Positions 24,901-35,302 of a stretch of 64,000 nt of DNA are shown here, piece after piece. The position numbers and the translations under genes are program-made. The notes below the pieces were generated by a model that was given only the letters and a program-made list of their open reading frames with translations, had not been told where the DNA came from and made no database searches. Positions within the stretch are counted from its first letter, which is position 1. The number at the start of each line of letters is the position of its first letter. Origin of the DNA: Anaeramoeba flamelloides (lineage: Eukaryota; Metamonada; Anaeramoebidae); assembly GCA_027625915.1 (NCBI GenBank), contig JANTQA010000047.1, forward strand, positions 9,052,001 through 9,116,000. Direction: 5' to 3'.

Positions 24901-24905
24901 ATTAA
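10405..24905 (+). CDS. CLEC16A: CLEC16A orthologue (endosomal/mitophagy FPL-domain protein)
   Basis: CLEC16A (fly Ema, plant TT9) is an endosomal/Golgi protein acting in endolysosomal maturation and mitophagy. Eight exons: 10405-10469, 10568-10696, 10821-11209, 11499-11631, 15377-15893, 19146-19773, 19919-20494, 24280-24905. All phases join, giving 1020 residues (human 1053). The FPL domain (about residues 30-195) is nearly word for word: [87 protein letters not shown]. Later exons match VPYFSNLVWFI ([11 protein letters not shown]), the MFEDEY segment (LFQDEY) and GDVEKTRRAIRVFFMLRSL ([19 protein letters not shown]). Exons 5 and 6 carry Lys/Asn/Glu-rich inserts. The start ATG is the one that leads to FSFEQLDYLHG, matching human HSLDHLKYLYH. 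Introns 4, 5 and 7 (3745, 3252 and 3785 bp) are full of transposon relics. Confidence 0.95.
12830..13885. repeat. Dispersed repeat L, copy 1
   Basis: About 1 kb inside CLEC16A intron 4 that matches 33555-34920 in inverted orientation. Shared blocks include AAGATTCAACTCTGAATTAC (near 13700 and, inverted, near 33750), AACAAATTTATTTGGAAAGG (13495; inverted near 33960) and AATTCTTCATCGAAATA (12930; inverted near 34820). No coding frame or terminal repeats were recognised. This copy lacks the 265 bp insertion found in copy 2. Confidence 0.8.
14850..15200 (-). mobile_element. LINE (non-LTR retrotransposon) 3' fragment
   Basis: Read on the minus strand it encodes a degenerate reverse-transcriptase C-terminus: [18 protein letters not shown], then INEGTNE and [13 protein letters not shown]. 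The first piece aligns with IENIDHFLWICPFYEKDR of the better preserved copy at 63 kb, and the second with SLINDREIYDFTLKFL. Interrupted and dead. It lies antisense to CLEC16A. Confidence 0.7.
17283..17720. mobile_element. Hairpin MITE (family H) with long inverted arms
   Basis: The left arm (about 17283-17446) and right arm (about 17562-17720) are inverted repeats. The inner 90 bp of each are nearly identical (both contain AATTTTTAGGAATTTTAGAA and GATCAGATTCTCTATTGTA in inverted copies); the outer parts are more diverged (AAGGA, then TATCTAAAA). The loop is roughly 115 bp. No coding frame. Confidence 0.85.
17870..18200 (-). mobile_element. LINE 3' fragment, cut by a MITE
   Basis: On the minus strand the frame reads [24 protein letters not shown] without interruption up to HLNQKTF. 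It aligns with [19 protein letters not shown] at 14.9-15.1 kb and SLINDREIYDFTLKFLKEN at 63 kb, which lie at the C-terminus of the LINE protein. The upstream part of the LINE is replaced by the family C MITE starting at 18201. Antisense to CLEC16A. Confidence 0.65.
18201..18789. mobile_element. MITE family C, copy 1
   Basis: A 589 bp element. Both ends read inward as TATTTCCAA(A/T)AAAGTGGGGCA. A full-length relative lies at 22517-23113 in the same orientation. The internal sequence is AT-rich and no transposase is seen. Confidence 0.85.
20740..21510. mobile_element. Inverted-repeat element family P, copy 1
   Basis: Ends match as inverted repeats: GGATTAGCGTC(T)ACCA on the left and its complement at 21492-21505, with a second matching block (AAAGTATGTTGT(T/A)ATTG). 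Inside lies a separate perfect-looking inverted pair, TGCATTTCGCCACAAATTTA near 20932 and its complement near 21003. The right half matches 28050-28405. Confidence 0.8.
22517..23113. mobile_element. MITE family C, copy 2
   Basis: Aligned along its length with 18201-18789. The ends are weaker: TATTTTCAAAAAAGTG on the left, and TATTTCAAAAAAAGTGGG read inward on the right. Same orientation as copy 1, so the two are direct repeats flanking CLEC16A exons 6 and 7. Confidence 0.8.
23169..23345. mobile_element. MITE family B end fragment
   Basis: Contains AAATAAACTCTTTTTCAGTC followed by AAATGGGCC, the terminal repeat of family B, and then about 130 bp of diverged internal sequence. The other end is missing. 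Confidence 0.6.
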
Positions 24906-25334
24906 TATTTATTCTATTTTTTAAAAAAAAATCGAAAATTAATTTTATTATTATTTTCAATTTTTTTTTTTAGAATTTAGAAATAAAATCGATATTTTTT
25001 TATTTTAATACAACACAATGAATTTAATGTTTGTTAATTTGTGTGTTAACGGATTTTATAAATAAAAAATTATTAATTATTTTTCAATAAAACAAATTTC
25101 TAAAATTTAAAACTATTGATTTGTTGCCTTATTTTGTTCTTGGTTATTTATTTGTACAGGTATTAGTGCGAAAATGATATATGGTAAAAGGTTTGGTTGT
25201 ATAATATCTTATAGTAATAGAACATTCCACTAATTTTACTATCGCTTTTTTCCTTAAATGGGGGGGGGGGCTTATAATTATTATTAGAATCTAATAAAAA
25301 GAAAATCATTCCTCAAGTTTTTTTTATTTTTTTG

Positions 25335-25871
25335 AAATAAACTCTGTTTTTGAAAAAGTTGCCAAATTGTTATTTGAAATATCAGTTATTTTTTATAATT
25401 GAACTTGGAATAACAAATAAGAAATAAGAAGAATAATACACGATAGAGAATAGTTGATATACGTTCTTAAATAAAATACATAAATCAAGAGATTTTCTTA
25501 AAGATAGAAAAACTCAAAATTCTTTGGAATGACCATATTGAGAAAAACAACAATGTTCATTTGGATCTTCAATCGAAGATCAAATAAAATCCCCATAGAA
25601 TTTAATATCATTTTTACAATCATTCTCACTGTTTCAATGGTATTGTAATAACACATTTTTACTAAGTGACTATTGATCTTGCAATAAAAATAAAAATTTC
25701 ATCAAAAATGAATTAATTAGTCAAAAAAAAAAGAAAAAAAAGCAAAAAATGTTTTCTATTTTAAGAATTTCCAAAATAAATTTTTTCATCTAATATCCAT
25801 TCAAACCCTTTAAATACATGTAATTCACTTCCATTTAAACTAGGGCTCTTTTACTGGAAAATAGTTTATTT
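25335..25871. mobile_element. MITE family B, copy 2 (inverted, uninterrupted)
   Basis: Reverse-complement relative of 8302-9010. Left end GAAATAAACTCTGTTTTTG; right end, read inward, AAATAAACTATTTTCCAGTA. Internal match is clear around the GGATCTTCAATCGAAGATC block near 25562, which is continuous here and split by a nested MITE in copy 1. Confidence 0.82.
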
Positions 25872-26469
25872 GTCTTGTGATGCAGAATAATTGTTTAAAA
25901 AAATTGTTTTATTTTTTTATTTTTATTTTTTTTATTATTGAAAAGATGTGATTCAACAAAATTATTTCCTGTTTGTCTTTAGTTTTTTTTTTAATTTTTG
26001 TTTTGATTGGAAAATAAATGGATTTTCCCAACAAAAACTAAAATTAAAAAAAAAAACGCAGTTAGTTTTTCTTGAGTTTTCTGTTTATTTGGAAAATCCA
26101 TAGATTTTCTTCAGGTTTTTTTGAGTTTTCTATTTATTTAGAAAAACAATAGATTTTCGAAATAAAATAGAAAAGCGCAAAAAAAACCTAGAACACTTCA
26201 GAAATAAAATAGAAAACCTCAAAAAAACTATAACGCTAAACAGATAACCCAGAAAACCCAAGTAAACATAGATACTCTACGGGTCTCCCAGAACTTCTAA
26301 TATTGTATTAAAAGTTTTTTATTTTAGCTATAATTTGGGTTAGATTATAACACAAAAAAATAGTTTTATTATAATATTTGATGATAGTAAATACCTTTTT
26401 AATGTTTTTCTAATAAATAACTTTTTTATAATGTTCTTACTTGTTTTAATAAACGAAATTCGATATTTT

Positions 26470-27130
26470 TCTATATTCTTTAAATAAACTCTAAAAAAAA
26501 AATTATAAACACACCAAAATTCGATTTTATGAAAAAAAAATCCTATTTATTCAATTCTCATAGTGAAATACCAAAAATAGAATCATTTACTAATTGAACT
26601 GTTAACAATTTATTAGCAATTAAAATACTCACAAAAAATCAATCATTATCAATACTAATAAATTATTTGTGTGTTAAAAAATTTTGGAGATGGGTAGAAA
26701 TAAAACAATTTATTTGTTAATTTGTTTAATTTTAATTAGGAATAATGATTGAACAAATCGTGAGGTACCATCAACCACTTTTATTTGAGTTCTTCTATTT
26801 AAAAGAATCATAACTTTAACCTAATATCAATCATTAGAGAAAATTTTTTTATCAAACAAATAAAAAATGGTTCCTTAATTCAAAATATAAAATGAAAATA
26901 AAAACTAAAAGATGAAAAAATGATTTTCATATTTTTTAGAAAAATCAAAATTATTTACAATTTTGAATGAAATTGTAGTATTATGATTCTTTTAATCATT
27001 TTTTTGTGTAGAAAACTGTTATTTTTGGGTTTAGTTTAAAGAATAACAACATAATAATTTCATTCAATTTAGAAATTACTATTATTTTAAAATTAATAAA
27101 TGAAAATTTTCATTTCAATTTCCAAAATGA
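26470..27130 (+). mobile_element. LINE-linked repeat R, plus-strand copy
   Basis: Matches the reverse complement of 63400-63925 and of the 45.7-46.3 kb copy. Shared blocks include GTGTGTTAAAAAATTTTGG (near 26670), GAGATGGGTA, and further downstream GAATGAAATTGTAGTATTAT. The coding end with the Cys/His motif is absent, so the copy is truncated at its 3' side. Confidence 0.65.
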
Positions 27131-27404
27131 TTATTAATTATGAATGCTATAATCGAATTAGTTGAGTGAAATTTTTATATTAGAGTTAAATAAGGAAGTT
27201 TAATTTCTTGTTTAAAAATATCATTTCTAAAAGATGTTGTAAAGATTGTTGGATTTTCTTTAACTTATAAACGAGAAAAATATTTTGGAAAGTGAAATCA
27301 AAATTTTCATATTATAATTGGAAAATAATAGTAATTTCAACTTTGAAACTATTTTTGTAACTTTTTTTTTTTTTTTTCATGTTCCTAAATGTTGTTTTCA
27401 TAAG

Positions 27405-27475
27405 ATCCCAGTGTGGGGGCACAGTTTATACAGCCTAATCCAGTAAAAGTATTGGCTAGTCCATTCTATCAAAAG
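27405..27475 (+). other. Exon-like GC-richer island
   Basis: A 71 bp segment sits between TTTTCATAAG and GTAAATTC, in an acceptor-exon-donor arrangement with a T run upstream. It is open in one frame (PSVGAQFIQPNPVKVLASPF and onward) and clearly richer in GC than its surroundings. No partner exon was found. It could be an upstream exon of eIF6, an orphan exon or chance. Confidence 0.25.
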
Positions 27476-27999
27476 GTAAATTCAGTTCACTTTTAGTTGG
27501 TTTCAAATCGCTCCCATTTGCTCAGTTGGTTTAGTTGCTTCCCTTCTGTTCTATTTATAAGATCTAATCGTGAAAAAGTTTATCAATTGTTACAATGATT
27601 TTATTTCCCTTTTAAAACATTCAACCACTTTAAACATCACGAAGAGGGGAGGGTGCAATAACTAGAAAAAAAGAAATTTAGAAAAAGATACAAATATAAA
27701 AAATCAAAAAATTAGATTTTTTTAATAATTAACATAGTGATTATTTTAACAAATTATTTTCTAATATGGATATTACCATTTGTTGCAAAATAAACGAAAA
27801 AAATTTTTCAATCAGCTTTCCTAAAAAAATTTTTTAAATCATATCGAATTTCAAATTTTTTGATTCTTAAAATCAGAATTTATTATTTATTTTCCGTTAA
27901 GAATTGGTGACCTTTGATGATTTATATAATTCTTAGGAGACGGGATTATTGGAAAACTGAATGGAAATTTTAATTTCTTTATTTTAATCATAATAGTAG

Positions 28000-28405
28000 A
28001 TTGATCATACCAGTACTATGATCCAAAGTAAACTAAAATAACATACTGTTTATTTTTATGTTGATAATTATTGAGTAAATCTTTGAAATTAAAAAATTTA
28101 AAAAATAGTTACTTTTTTTAGGGGGGTTCAAAAGATGAATTATAAACACTAGAAATACTATTTTTTTGGTTTTTATCAGTTGATTTGGAATATTAATTAA
28201 AAAAAAATTTCCAAAATGAACTTTTAAATAGTGATCATTAGTAAAAAATAAAATGATTAATTGTTCAATAGTAATAATAATGGATTTTTTCGAGCTTGTT
28301 GAGCCATGTGGACAATAGTTTATAAACTAATGTCCTTTACACCCAGTTACAAAATATTTTGATTATAGGTGATTCGAAGTTGAAACTAATCCTATAATTT
28401 TAAAA
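28000..28405. mobile_element. Inverted-repeat element family P, partial copy 2
   Basis: Aligned with the right half of 20740-21510: shared TTTTTATGTTGAT, AATTTCCAAAATGAA, GTGATCATTAGTAAAAAA and, at the end, TTTTGATTATAG and AACTAATCC. The left half is missing or too diverged to see. Confidence 0.65.
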
Positions 28406-28927
28406 TTATTTATTTTCAACCAATTTCGAAGATTTGCAAGAAAGGGTTGTAGGAAGTACCGTGGAAGAACAGACTTTTCTTCAAATTATAAAGTTGTGTT
28501 CTATCTCAAAAAAACTACATTTCAATTATTAGATCATAACTAGGAAAGTTGAGATCTTAATATATGACCTAGTTGTCTAATAACAATTAATTGGAAGTAT
28601 TTCATTCTAAATTATTTTTAATATAATACGTCATTTTTTAAGAACAAAACTTGGATTTTTAATTCACCTCAACCCAAAAGCCAAGACTTCTCCCAAACAA
28701 CAAATAAAAATTGAACATTTGTGTAACAAAATTTGAGATAATTCTCACAAAAGCATATTTTCAAAAACAGATAATTTCCAACTTAAAAAACGAATTCAAA
28801 GATATAGGTTTCGATCAAAACTACTTTTTTTCAAAAAAACCGTCCCTATTGTAAAAACAGAATTAGACAAGTCATTTTTTTAAAAACTTTCTAAATATAA
28901 TTATCCAAATATTAACTTTCTTTCGTA

Positions 28928-30679
28928 ATGGCAATTAGAGCACAATTCCAAAGTAGTTCTGAAATCGGAGTGTTTGCAAAACTCACAAATTCTTATTGTC
29001 TTGTAGCACAGGGAGGATCTGAGAATTTTTATTCCGTGTTCGAATCCGAGCTTTCTGAACACATCCCTGTTGTTCATGTTAGTATTTCTGGAACCAAAGT
29101 AATTGGTTCAATGATTGCAGGAAATAAAAATGGAGTCTTATTACCTACAACTACATCAGATCAAGAATTAATGCACATCAGAAATTCCTTACCCGAATCA
29201 GTCAAAGTAATTAGAATCGAAGAAAAGCTTACAGCTTTAGGTAATTATTTCATCAATTTTTTTTTTTGTTCTTTTTCTTTCAATTTTTTGTTTTTTTTTA
29301 AATTTGCTTTCCCTTTTTTCAACAAATTTTCCATTAGAAGAGAATTCAAATTCTTGTGTTTGTATGAGTATTACTTTTTATTTTATTTCTAAATTAAAAA
29401 TTAGTCTTATTTTTTTACAAAGAGTTTAAAAAAAATTTTTCTATCCACAACAAAATAACAACCATACCATCATTTTTAAAATTGTTGTTCAAAAATACGT
29501 CATACTTTTTTTTTTTTTTTTAATTCTGAAAGAAACCAATTTTTTTCTCGTATTTCTCCTTAATAATAAAAATAATACTTTGGAACACTCAATTTTACAA
29601 AAAGATATCACCTATTAAATCGGTGAACCAAATAATCGACTTCAAATTATTTTTACTTTGGGTGCTGTAAAAAAAAAATAACAAAAAGACTAATAAAATA
29701 ACAAAAAGCTGTTTTCAAAAAGTTCGACAAAATAGTTTTGAATTTGATTCTAGAAAATAAGCCTAGTGGAGCTTTTCAACAGTTTTAAAGATACTTTCAA
29801 ACAATTGTTTTGTCTGATTTTTTTTAAACTGAATATTTCTTTTCTTTTTGCTTGAAAGTGAAATAATTTTGAAAAGAAAAAAGTATTTTATTCAATAATC
29901 AACAATGAAAAATTAAAGCACCAAAGCAAATCCCAACAAATATCTAACAATAATTTAATAAATTAATCTCATTGATTTGAATAACGATCTTGCAAACCAA
30001 AGAATCGTTTCTTGAATTCCTTTAAAAGAATTATCCAATTACTTCTGCTTCTATGACAATTTTCATTGTTATTTTAATATTTTCTTTGGTTGTTTGAAAA
30101 TTGAATTACTTCAAAAACAAAGGAAACAAACAAACAAAGAAACAAATAAATAAACAAACAAAACACAAAAATCAACCAACTAAAATTTTTTTTTTAATTA
30201 TTTTCTTCTAAATCCAAAATAAAAAAATTTTTTTTTTTGTAAATAACATAGGAAATTGTATCACCTGTAATGACTATGTTGCATTAATTCACCCAGAATT
30301 AGAAAAGGAAACAGAAGAAATCATTGCTGATGTCTTGGGAGTTGAAGTATTTCGACAAACCATTAGTGGGGAATCACTCGTAGGCACTTATTGTGTATTT
30401 ACCAATCAAGGTGGAATTGTACACCCAAAATGTTCAATTGAAGAAACAGATGAGTTATCATCATTATTGCAAGTACCATTAGTTTCAACAACATTAAATA
30501 AAGGTTCAAGTGTCTTAGGAAGTGGAATTTGCGTAAATGATTGGTCTTGCTTTTGTGGTTTAGATACGACAGCCACTGAATTATCGACTGTTGAAAACAT
30601 TTTCAAAATTGATGAAGGTCAAAATCCATTAAATATTGTCAATGAACTTAGAAATACAATTGTTGACGAAATACTTTAA
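28928..30679 (+). CDS. EIF6: Eukaryotic translation initiation factor 6
   Basis: eIF6 binds the 60S ribosomal subunit, is needed for its biogenesis in the nucleolus, and blocks premature joining to 40S. Exon 1 is 28928-29240 and exon 2 is 30252-30679. The 1011 bp intron runs GTAATT to CATAG, and the joined frame gives 246 residues (human 245). Conservation is high throughout: [83 protein letters not shown]. The intron falls inside the LTALGN motif. A long T-rich run follows the donor. The intron (29241-30251) is AT-rich with no clear element. Identification is certain. Confidence 0.98.
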
Positions 30680-31232
30680 ACAATATTTTAATTATTCCAG
30701 AATTTTAAACTTTATTTTATATACATACATATACATCGATCAATGCTTATATAGTTTTATATATTATAATGTTTAAATTTTTTTTTTAAAAAAAAAAGAA
30801 TTTTTCTGATGAATTTAATTTCTACGAAATTACTTTTTTTAAATTTTCTTCATAAAATAATTAATATATTATATTCCTATATTTAAACTTTTTCGAATTA
30901 TTTTTTGGGATTTTTATTTGATGTTTCTAACAACAAAAATTTTGAAAAAATTATTTTTTTTATTTAATTTAACAAAAAGGATTTTTATTCAAAGGCCAAA
31001 ATTTCCAATTTATTGAAATTTCAAAATCCTTAATTATCTATATAAAGAAAAAATTTTCACAAATAAAAGAAAGGTAAATAGTAAAAAATTACATTCGTTT
31101 TGTTACTCAAAAATTATATACCCCATTTCAAAAATCGAGACTCACCTGAAATAATCAATTGAAAAAAAAAATTATTTCCTTTAGTATTCAAGAAGAACAA
31201 ATAATAATTAAATCTGATTCATAATTTACTTT

Positions 31233-31797
31233 TAAGGTCTACAATCCCTAAAATTTGAAAAAAAGATTATCTTACGTAGGGTGTGGTGACTTGTTAATTT
31301 GGTTCTTAGCTGATCGATCTTGTTCTTGGTATGAGTTTTAAAAGTGGTTCAAAATGATAATTTTTGACAATTTATTTTTTTTTTTTACAGAAATCAGAAA
31401 TAAAGAGGATAAGATTAATGGTTGATAGGTGTTTAAGAATAATTTAAATTTTTGGGTTGGCGAAGAAAATTTTTAAATACTTTTTTGTCAATTAACTTAA
31501 TTACAAAAAATTATATTTTAACAGCACAAAATAAAACCAAACCTAATTAAAAATTTCAACCAATAAACCAAAAACAACATTTTATTATAAGTTTAATTCC
31601 TAGATAATTAATCGTAAACTCTTTATTTCTGATTTCTGTAAAAAAAAAAAATAAATTGTCAAAAATTATCATTTTGAACCACTTTTAAAACTTCATACCA
31701 AGAACAAGAACGATCAGCTAAGAACCAAATTAACAAGTCGCTACACCCTCAACACAAGATAATTTCTTTTCAAATTTCAGGGATTTTAAACCTTATA
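31233..31797. mobile_element. Large fold-back element (family R31) with ~170 bp arms
   Basis: The left arm (about 31233-31405) and right arm (about 31617-31797) are inverted copies with very few differences. Shared blocks include GACTTGTTAATTTGGTTCTT, AGCTGATCG, GTGGTTCAAAATGATAATTT and ACAGAAATCAGAAATAAAGA. The loop is about 210 bp. No coding frame. The near identity of the arms suggests a recent insertion or gene conversion. Confidence 0.9.
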
Positions 31798-31924
31798 TCA
31801 TTCTAAATATATAAAAACCTGATATTTTAGAAATTAAACAAAATAAAACCAAAAAATAAAAAAAATTAAGTCACAATTTTTAAAATGAACCTTAACCTTT
31901 TTTATTACTAAACTTTAATAGAAA

Positions 31925-32125
31925 AAATGTTAACACAAAGATTTTTTGCTAATAATTAAATTCATTTTAAAAGACCTTACAGAGTAGAAATTTTCTAAAA
32001 TGATTATGGGTCTTTTGGAAGATCTTTTTTTTTTTTCAACTGAAGGAAATAAGTACTTTTTACTATTTTGAAATATTTTAATTGTGTAAACCTTACTGAA
32101 AAATATTTTTTGAATCTGGTAGAAA
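31925..32125. repeat. Dispersed repeat L, fragment 3
   Basis: About 200 bp resembling 33590-33660 and (inverted) 13790-13870: AAGTACTTTTTACTATTTTG and CTTACTGAAAAATATTTTTT are shared. It abuts the Rac 3' flank. Confidence 0.55.
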
Positions 32126-32244
32126 AAAAACAAACGAAAGAAGGAAACAAATCAGGTTATAAATTCATTTATTTACAGTGAAAAGTTATTTGCAAGAAAA
32201 AGAATATTTGAGAAAATAGGAAAAGGAGTAAAAAGATAAATAAT

Positions 32245-32826
32245 TTAGAGGATTGAACATTTGCCCCCTTTCTTTTTTTCAGGTTTTGGTGGATTTAAAA
32301 CAGCTCTAATTGCTTCGTCAAAAACAGTTTTCAAGTTCTTTTGTGTGAAAGCAGAACATTCAATGTATTTAACTGCACCAATTTCCAAGCTTAATTTCAT
32401 TCCATCTTCATAAGAGACAGGTTTAAGGTTCTTTTCTTTAAGTTTCAGAAGGGTGTCTTGGTCGTCTCTAAGATCCAATTTTGTTCCAACAAGGATCTTT
32501 GTGACACCAGAGCAGTGATAGGAAATTTCCTTTGCCCACTTATCTTTCACATTTTCAAATGACGAGGAGGAGACTAAGGAAAAGCAAATTAAAAAGATAT
32601 CGGTTTGAGGGTATGACAAGGGCCTTAGTCGATCGTAGTCCCTTTGGCCAGCTGTATCCCAAAGCCCTAAATTGATTGGTTTTCTATCAACCATTACATT
32701 TGCTGAATAGTTATCAAAGACAGTTGGGAGATATTCGCCTGGAAAGGCATTTGTTGTATAGCTAATTAATAAACATGTTTTTCCAACAGCTCCATCACCA
32801 ACTACTACACATTTAATTGTTCTCAT
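32245..32826 (-). CDS. RAC: Rac-family small GTPase
   Basis: A 193-residue Rho/Rac GTPase in a single exon, one longer than human Rac1. All nucleotide-binding motifs are intact: GDGAVGKT (residues 10-17), switch [14 protein letters not shown] with Thr35, DTAGQ (57-61), TKLDL (115-119) and ECSA. The Rac-specific run [17 protein letters not shown] is present. The protein ends with a Lys-rich stretch (KPEKKKGGK) and CSIL, a CAAX box whose last residue Leu predicts geranylgeranylation, so it should cycle on membranes and control actin, phagocytosis or NADPH oxidase-type effectors. Residue 62 is Arg instead of the usual Glu next to Gln61, a modest switch II change. Identification is certain; the exact Rac subgroup is not resolved. 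Confidence 0.98.
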   Translation of the reverse strand: MRTIKCVVVGDGAVGKTCLLISYTTNAFPGEYLPTVFDNYSANVMVDRKPINLGLWDTAGQRDYDRLRPLSYPQTDIFLICFSLVSSSSFENVKDKWAKEISYHCSGVTKILVGTKLDLRDDQDTLLKLKEKNLKPVSYEDGMKLSLEIGAVKYIECSAFTQKNLKTVFDEAIRAVLNPPKPEKKKGGKCSIL

Positions 32827-33554
32827 TTGTTGTTTGATTAAAGGTTTTATTTGAATTAATAAAAAGGTTTGAATTTAAAAATAATGAATTTGAAAAAGAA
32901 AAAATTTCTTTATGTATCATTTCTTTCCTTACTTTTTTTTTAAACATTCCATTATTTCATTTTTCAAACTAAATTTATTCTTAAAGTTCAAATTAGATAT
33001 AAACTGATCAAATCAGAATCACTGGCACTTATTTTTCAGTTTTTGGTGACCAAAATAATCATCTCAATTGATTTTAGATAAATTCTTTTTGTAAATTGTT
33101 TCAACTTTCTAGAAATAAAAATCAAGAAAGAACCTCACTAAATACCTTGAAATTTCTTTTTGTTGAAGCTCAAGATTTCAATTCAACTCACTTTAGAAGC
33201 GATTTTATGAGATCTTGTTTTCTAACTTTTCTTTGAATAACTTTTTCGATGCTTGTGGAATAATGCGGATTTGATCGAAATAATTTTGAAAAACAATTTA
33301 CTATTATTTTTTTACTTTTCGAATATTTTTCTGTAAAGATCTTAGATTTGAAATTATTAAACAAACTTTTGTGCAAAAAAAGTGAGTAAAACTAAAAAAG
33401 TGTTTGACTTTTTTGGAACAAAACCTAAAAATGTAGTTGTTCAAATCGCAAGAATGATCAAAATCAACATTTGAATTATTTAAAGTTATTAAGCCTTCAA
33501 ATGGGGTTTAAAACCTTTTTGGAAGCATTGACTTCTATTTTTCTTGATTGCAAT

Positions 33555-34920
33555 TTCAATTTGATTCCCCAAGAAAATTACTTTTATGGAAGAAAGTACA
33601 TTTTACCATTTTGAACAATTTTAATTGGGTCAAACTTACTGAAAAATATTTTTTTGAGTACCAGCAGATATTGAAAATTTGAAACCAAAATAACATTCCC
33701 CGCTCTATTTGTGACTAAAAAAAACTAACCCTAAGTAATTCAGAGTTGAATCTTTCGATTTTTTGAACATTTTTTTAACAACATTTTTTTTTTGATTTAA
33801 TTTTTGAGTTTTATTAAATTTCGTTTTGGATCAAGAAATGTGTTTATATTAACCTGTTAAATTAATCAAACTGTAAATCGAAAAAAATATACCTGAAAAG
33901 GTGTGACTTTGAAAAAAATCTTTTATTTTGGAAGGTCAAACATGGAAGATCACCTTTCCAAATAAATTTGTAGAAATTAAGAATGAAAAAAAAAATAATC
34001 AATAAAAGTCTATTTTCCAAGATATTCTTTTTTTAGTGGCTAAAAGAAATAGTAGGACTAGAATACCTCAAATTCCCTAAAACAAAAAATAAGAAAACAC
34101 TAGAAAACAATGAAAAAATGAAAAAGAAAATAATAAAAATAATAAACCAAAAAACAAAAGAGAAGTACACTTATGCTCTACTAGCTAACATTAATTACAA
34201 ATACATATACAAACATACGACTAAGTTCTTAAATAACTGCTTCCATACCAGGGCAATAGGTCATGATTCAATCACGGTCATAAACAATTAAAAAAAAAAA
34301 AGATATTCTTTTTTTTTCTTCTTAATTTGTAGGATTCCAAACAACTTATAACCTTGAATTTCACATTTCCCTACGATTTATTATAATTTTTTAAATCATT
34401 TTTTTACAAATTTACATTCAAAATTCTTTTTTCAAATATTTTTATCAAAAAAAAGCCAAAATAAGAAAAACTATTTCAAAAATTAAAATAAAAGGAGGTG
34501 AATTCTTGGAATCAAAAAAACAGTTACAAATAATTCTTCTCAAAATAAAAAAGAACAATTTAGAACAAATTTCAAGCCAGAATTCAGAATTATTGTTAGT
34601 TCTGGTTTTGATATCAAATAAATAATTATCAAATCAAACATATTTGTTAAATAAATCTTTATTTATTAGGTGAGATTTAAAAAAGAATCCTATTTTTCAA
34701 ACTAAAAACCAAGAATTAGATTAATTACATTAAAATAGGATTTTTAAAATTCATTTTGAATAAATATTTAAAAATAGAAAGTTATTGATTAACTAAAAAT
34801 TTTCCAAACAAAAATATTTCGATGAAGAATTTAAAATAAAACAAAATTAAGAATAAGTCATTATACCAAACCTTATGTATAAGATCAAGAAATAAATGAT
34901 TTTTATTTATTAATACTTGA
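33555..34920. repeat. Dispersed repeat L, copy 2
   Basis: Inverted relative of 12830-13885 over nearly its whole length (see the blocks listed there). It is about 300 bp longer, mostly because of a 265 bp insertion at 34035-34299 plus its duplicated target. Coding capacity was not recognised. Confidence 0.8.
34035..34299 (+). mobile_element. SINE-like retroposed insertion with poly(A) end
   Basis: A 265 bp segment ending in 11 A (34289-34299) and flanked by a 16 bp direct repeat AAGATATTCTTTTTTT (34019-34034 and 34300-34315). The matching site in repeat L copy 1 (near 13430-13450) has one target copy and no insert. A target duplication plus a 3' A tail indicates LINE-driven retroposition. 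A tRNA-like D-arm (GCTAGTAGAGC) is visible only on the opposite strand, so its origin is unclear. Confidence 0.75.
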
Positions 34921-35302
34921 TCAATCTTTTCATTTTTTTAAATTCCATTTTTTAATTGGTATAATTAATTTATTATACTTTTGATCTATTTCACTCTTTA
35001 TTTATACAAATACCACTTCATTTGAAGAAGAAATGAGTTGAAGATTTCTGTTTCACACAAATGATTCACTCAAAATTTGAAAAATCTACTTAATCCCTAA
35101 AGGATAATAAAAAAATTTTTTTCAAAAAACACTTATATAATAAAAAGAAAGAAATTATAAAACTAAAATTTGAAGAAATTTGAAAAAATTATTCTCATTC
35201 AAAAAATTGAAAATATTTTTTTGAGAAGAATATAAAATTAAACACTTAAAACAACTTCCAATATCATTCAAAATCAAGTCAAAAATTTGAAAAATAGTTT
35301 TA

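Larger units (their letters stand above)
24906..28927. other. Intergenic gap between CLEC16A and eIF6
   Basis: Both neighbours are on the plus strand. Within the gap are an inverted family B MITE (25335-25871), a LINE-related repeat (26470-27130), an isolated exon-like island (27405-27475) and a partial family P element (28000-28405). A run of ten G lies near 25261. At 26060-26230 T-rich (CTTGAGTTTTC, AGAAAATCCATAG) and complementary A-rich runs form weak inverted repeats. Nothing else was recognised. Confidence 0.7.
30680..32244. other. Intergenic gap between eIF6 and Rac 3' ends
   Basis: The two genes converge here. The gap is dominated by the large hairpin element (31233-31797) and a fragment of repeat L (31925-32125). 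The remainder is AT-rich 3' flank with no recognised terminator or gene. Confidence 0.75.

Noticed and set aside
25261-25270. Run of ten G as a possible regulatory or quadruplex site
   Set aside because: A single homopolymer with no additional G tracts; possibly slippage or an assembly artefact.
33188-33376. Open frame of 62 codons upstream of Rac on the minus strand
   Set aside because: No domain, no conserved start context and low-information composition.
34150-34280. A tRNA gene on the minus strand of the SINE-like insertion
   Set aside because: Only a D-arm-like and a loose B-box-like piece are seen, separated by more than 100 bp; no cloverleaf can be built.
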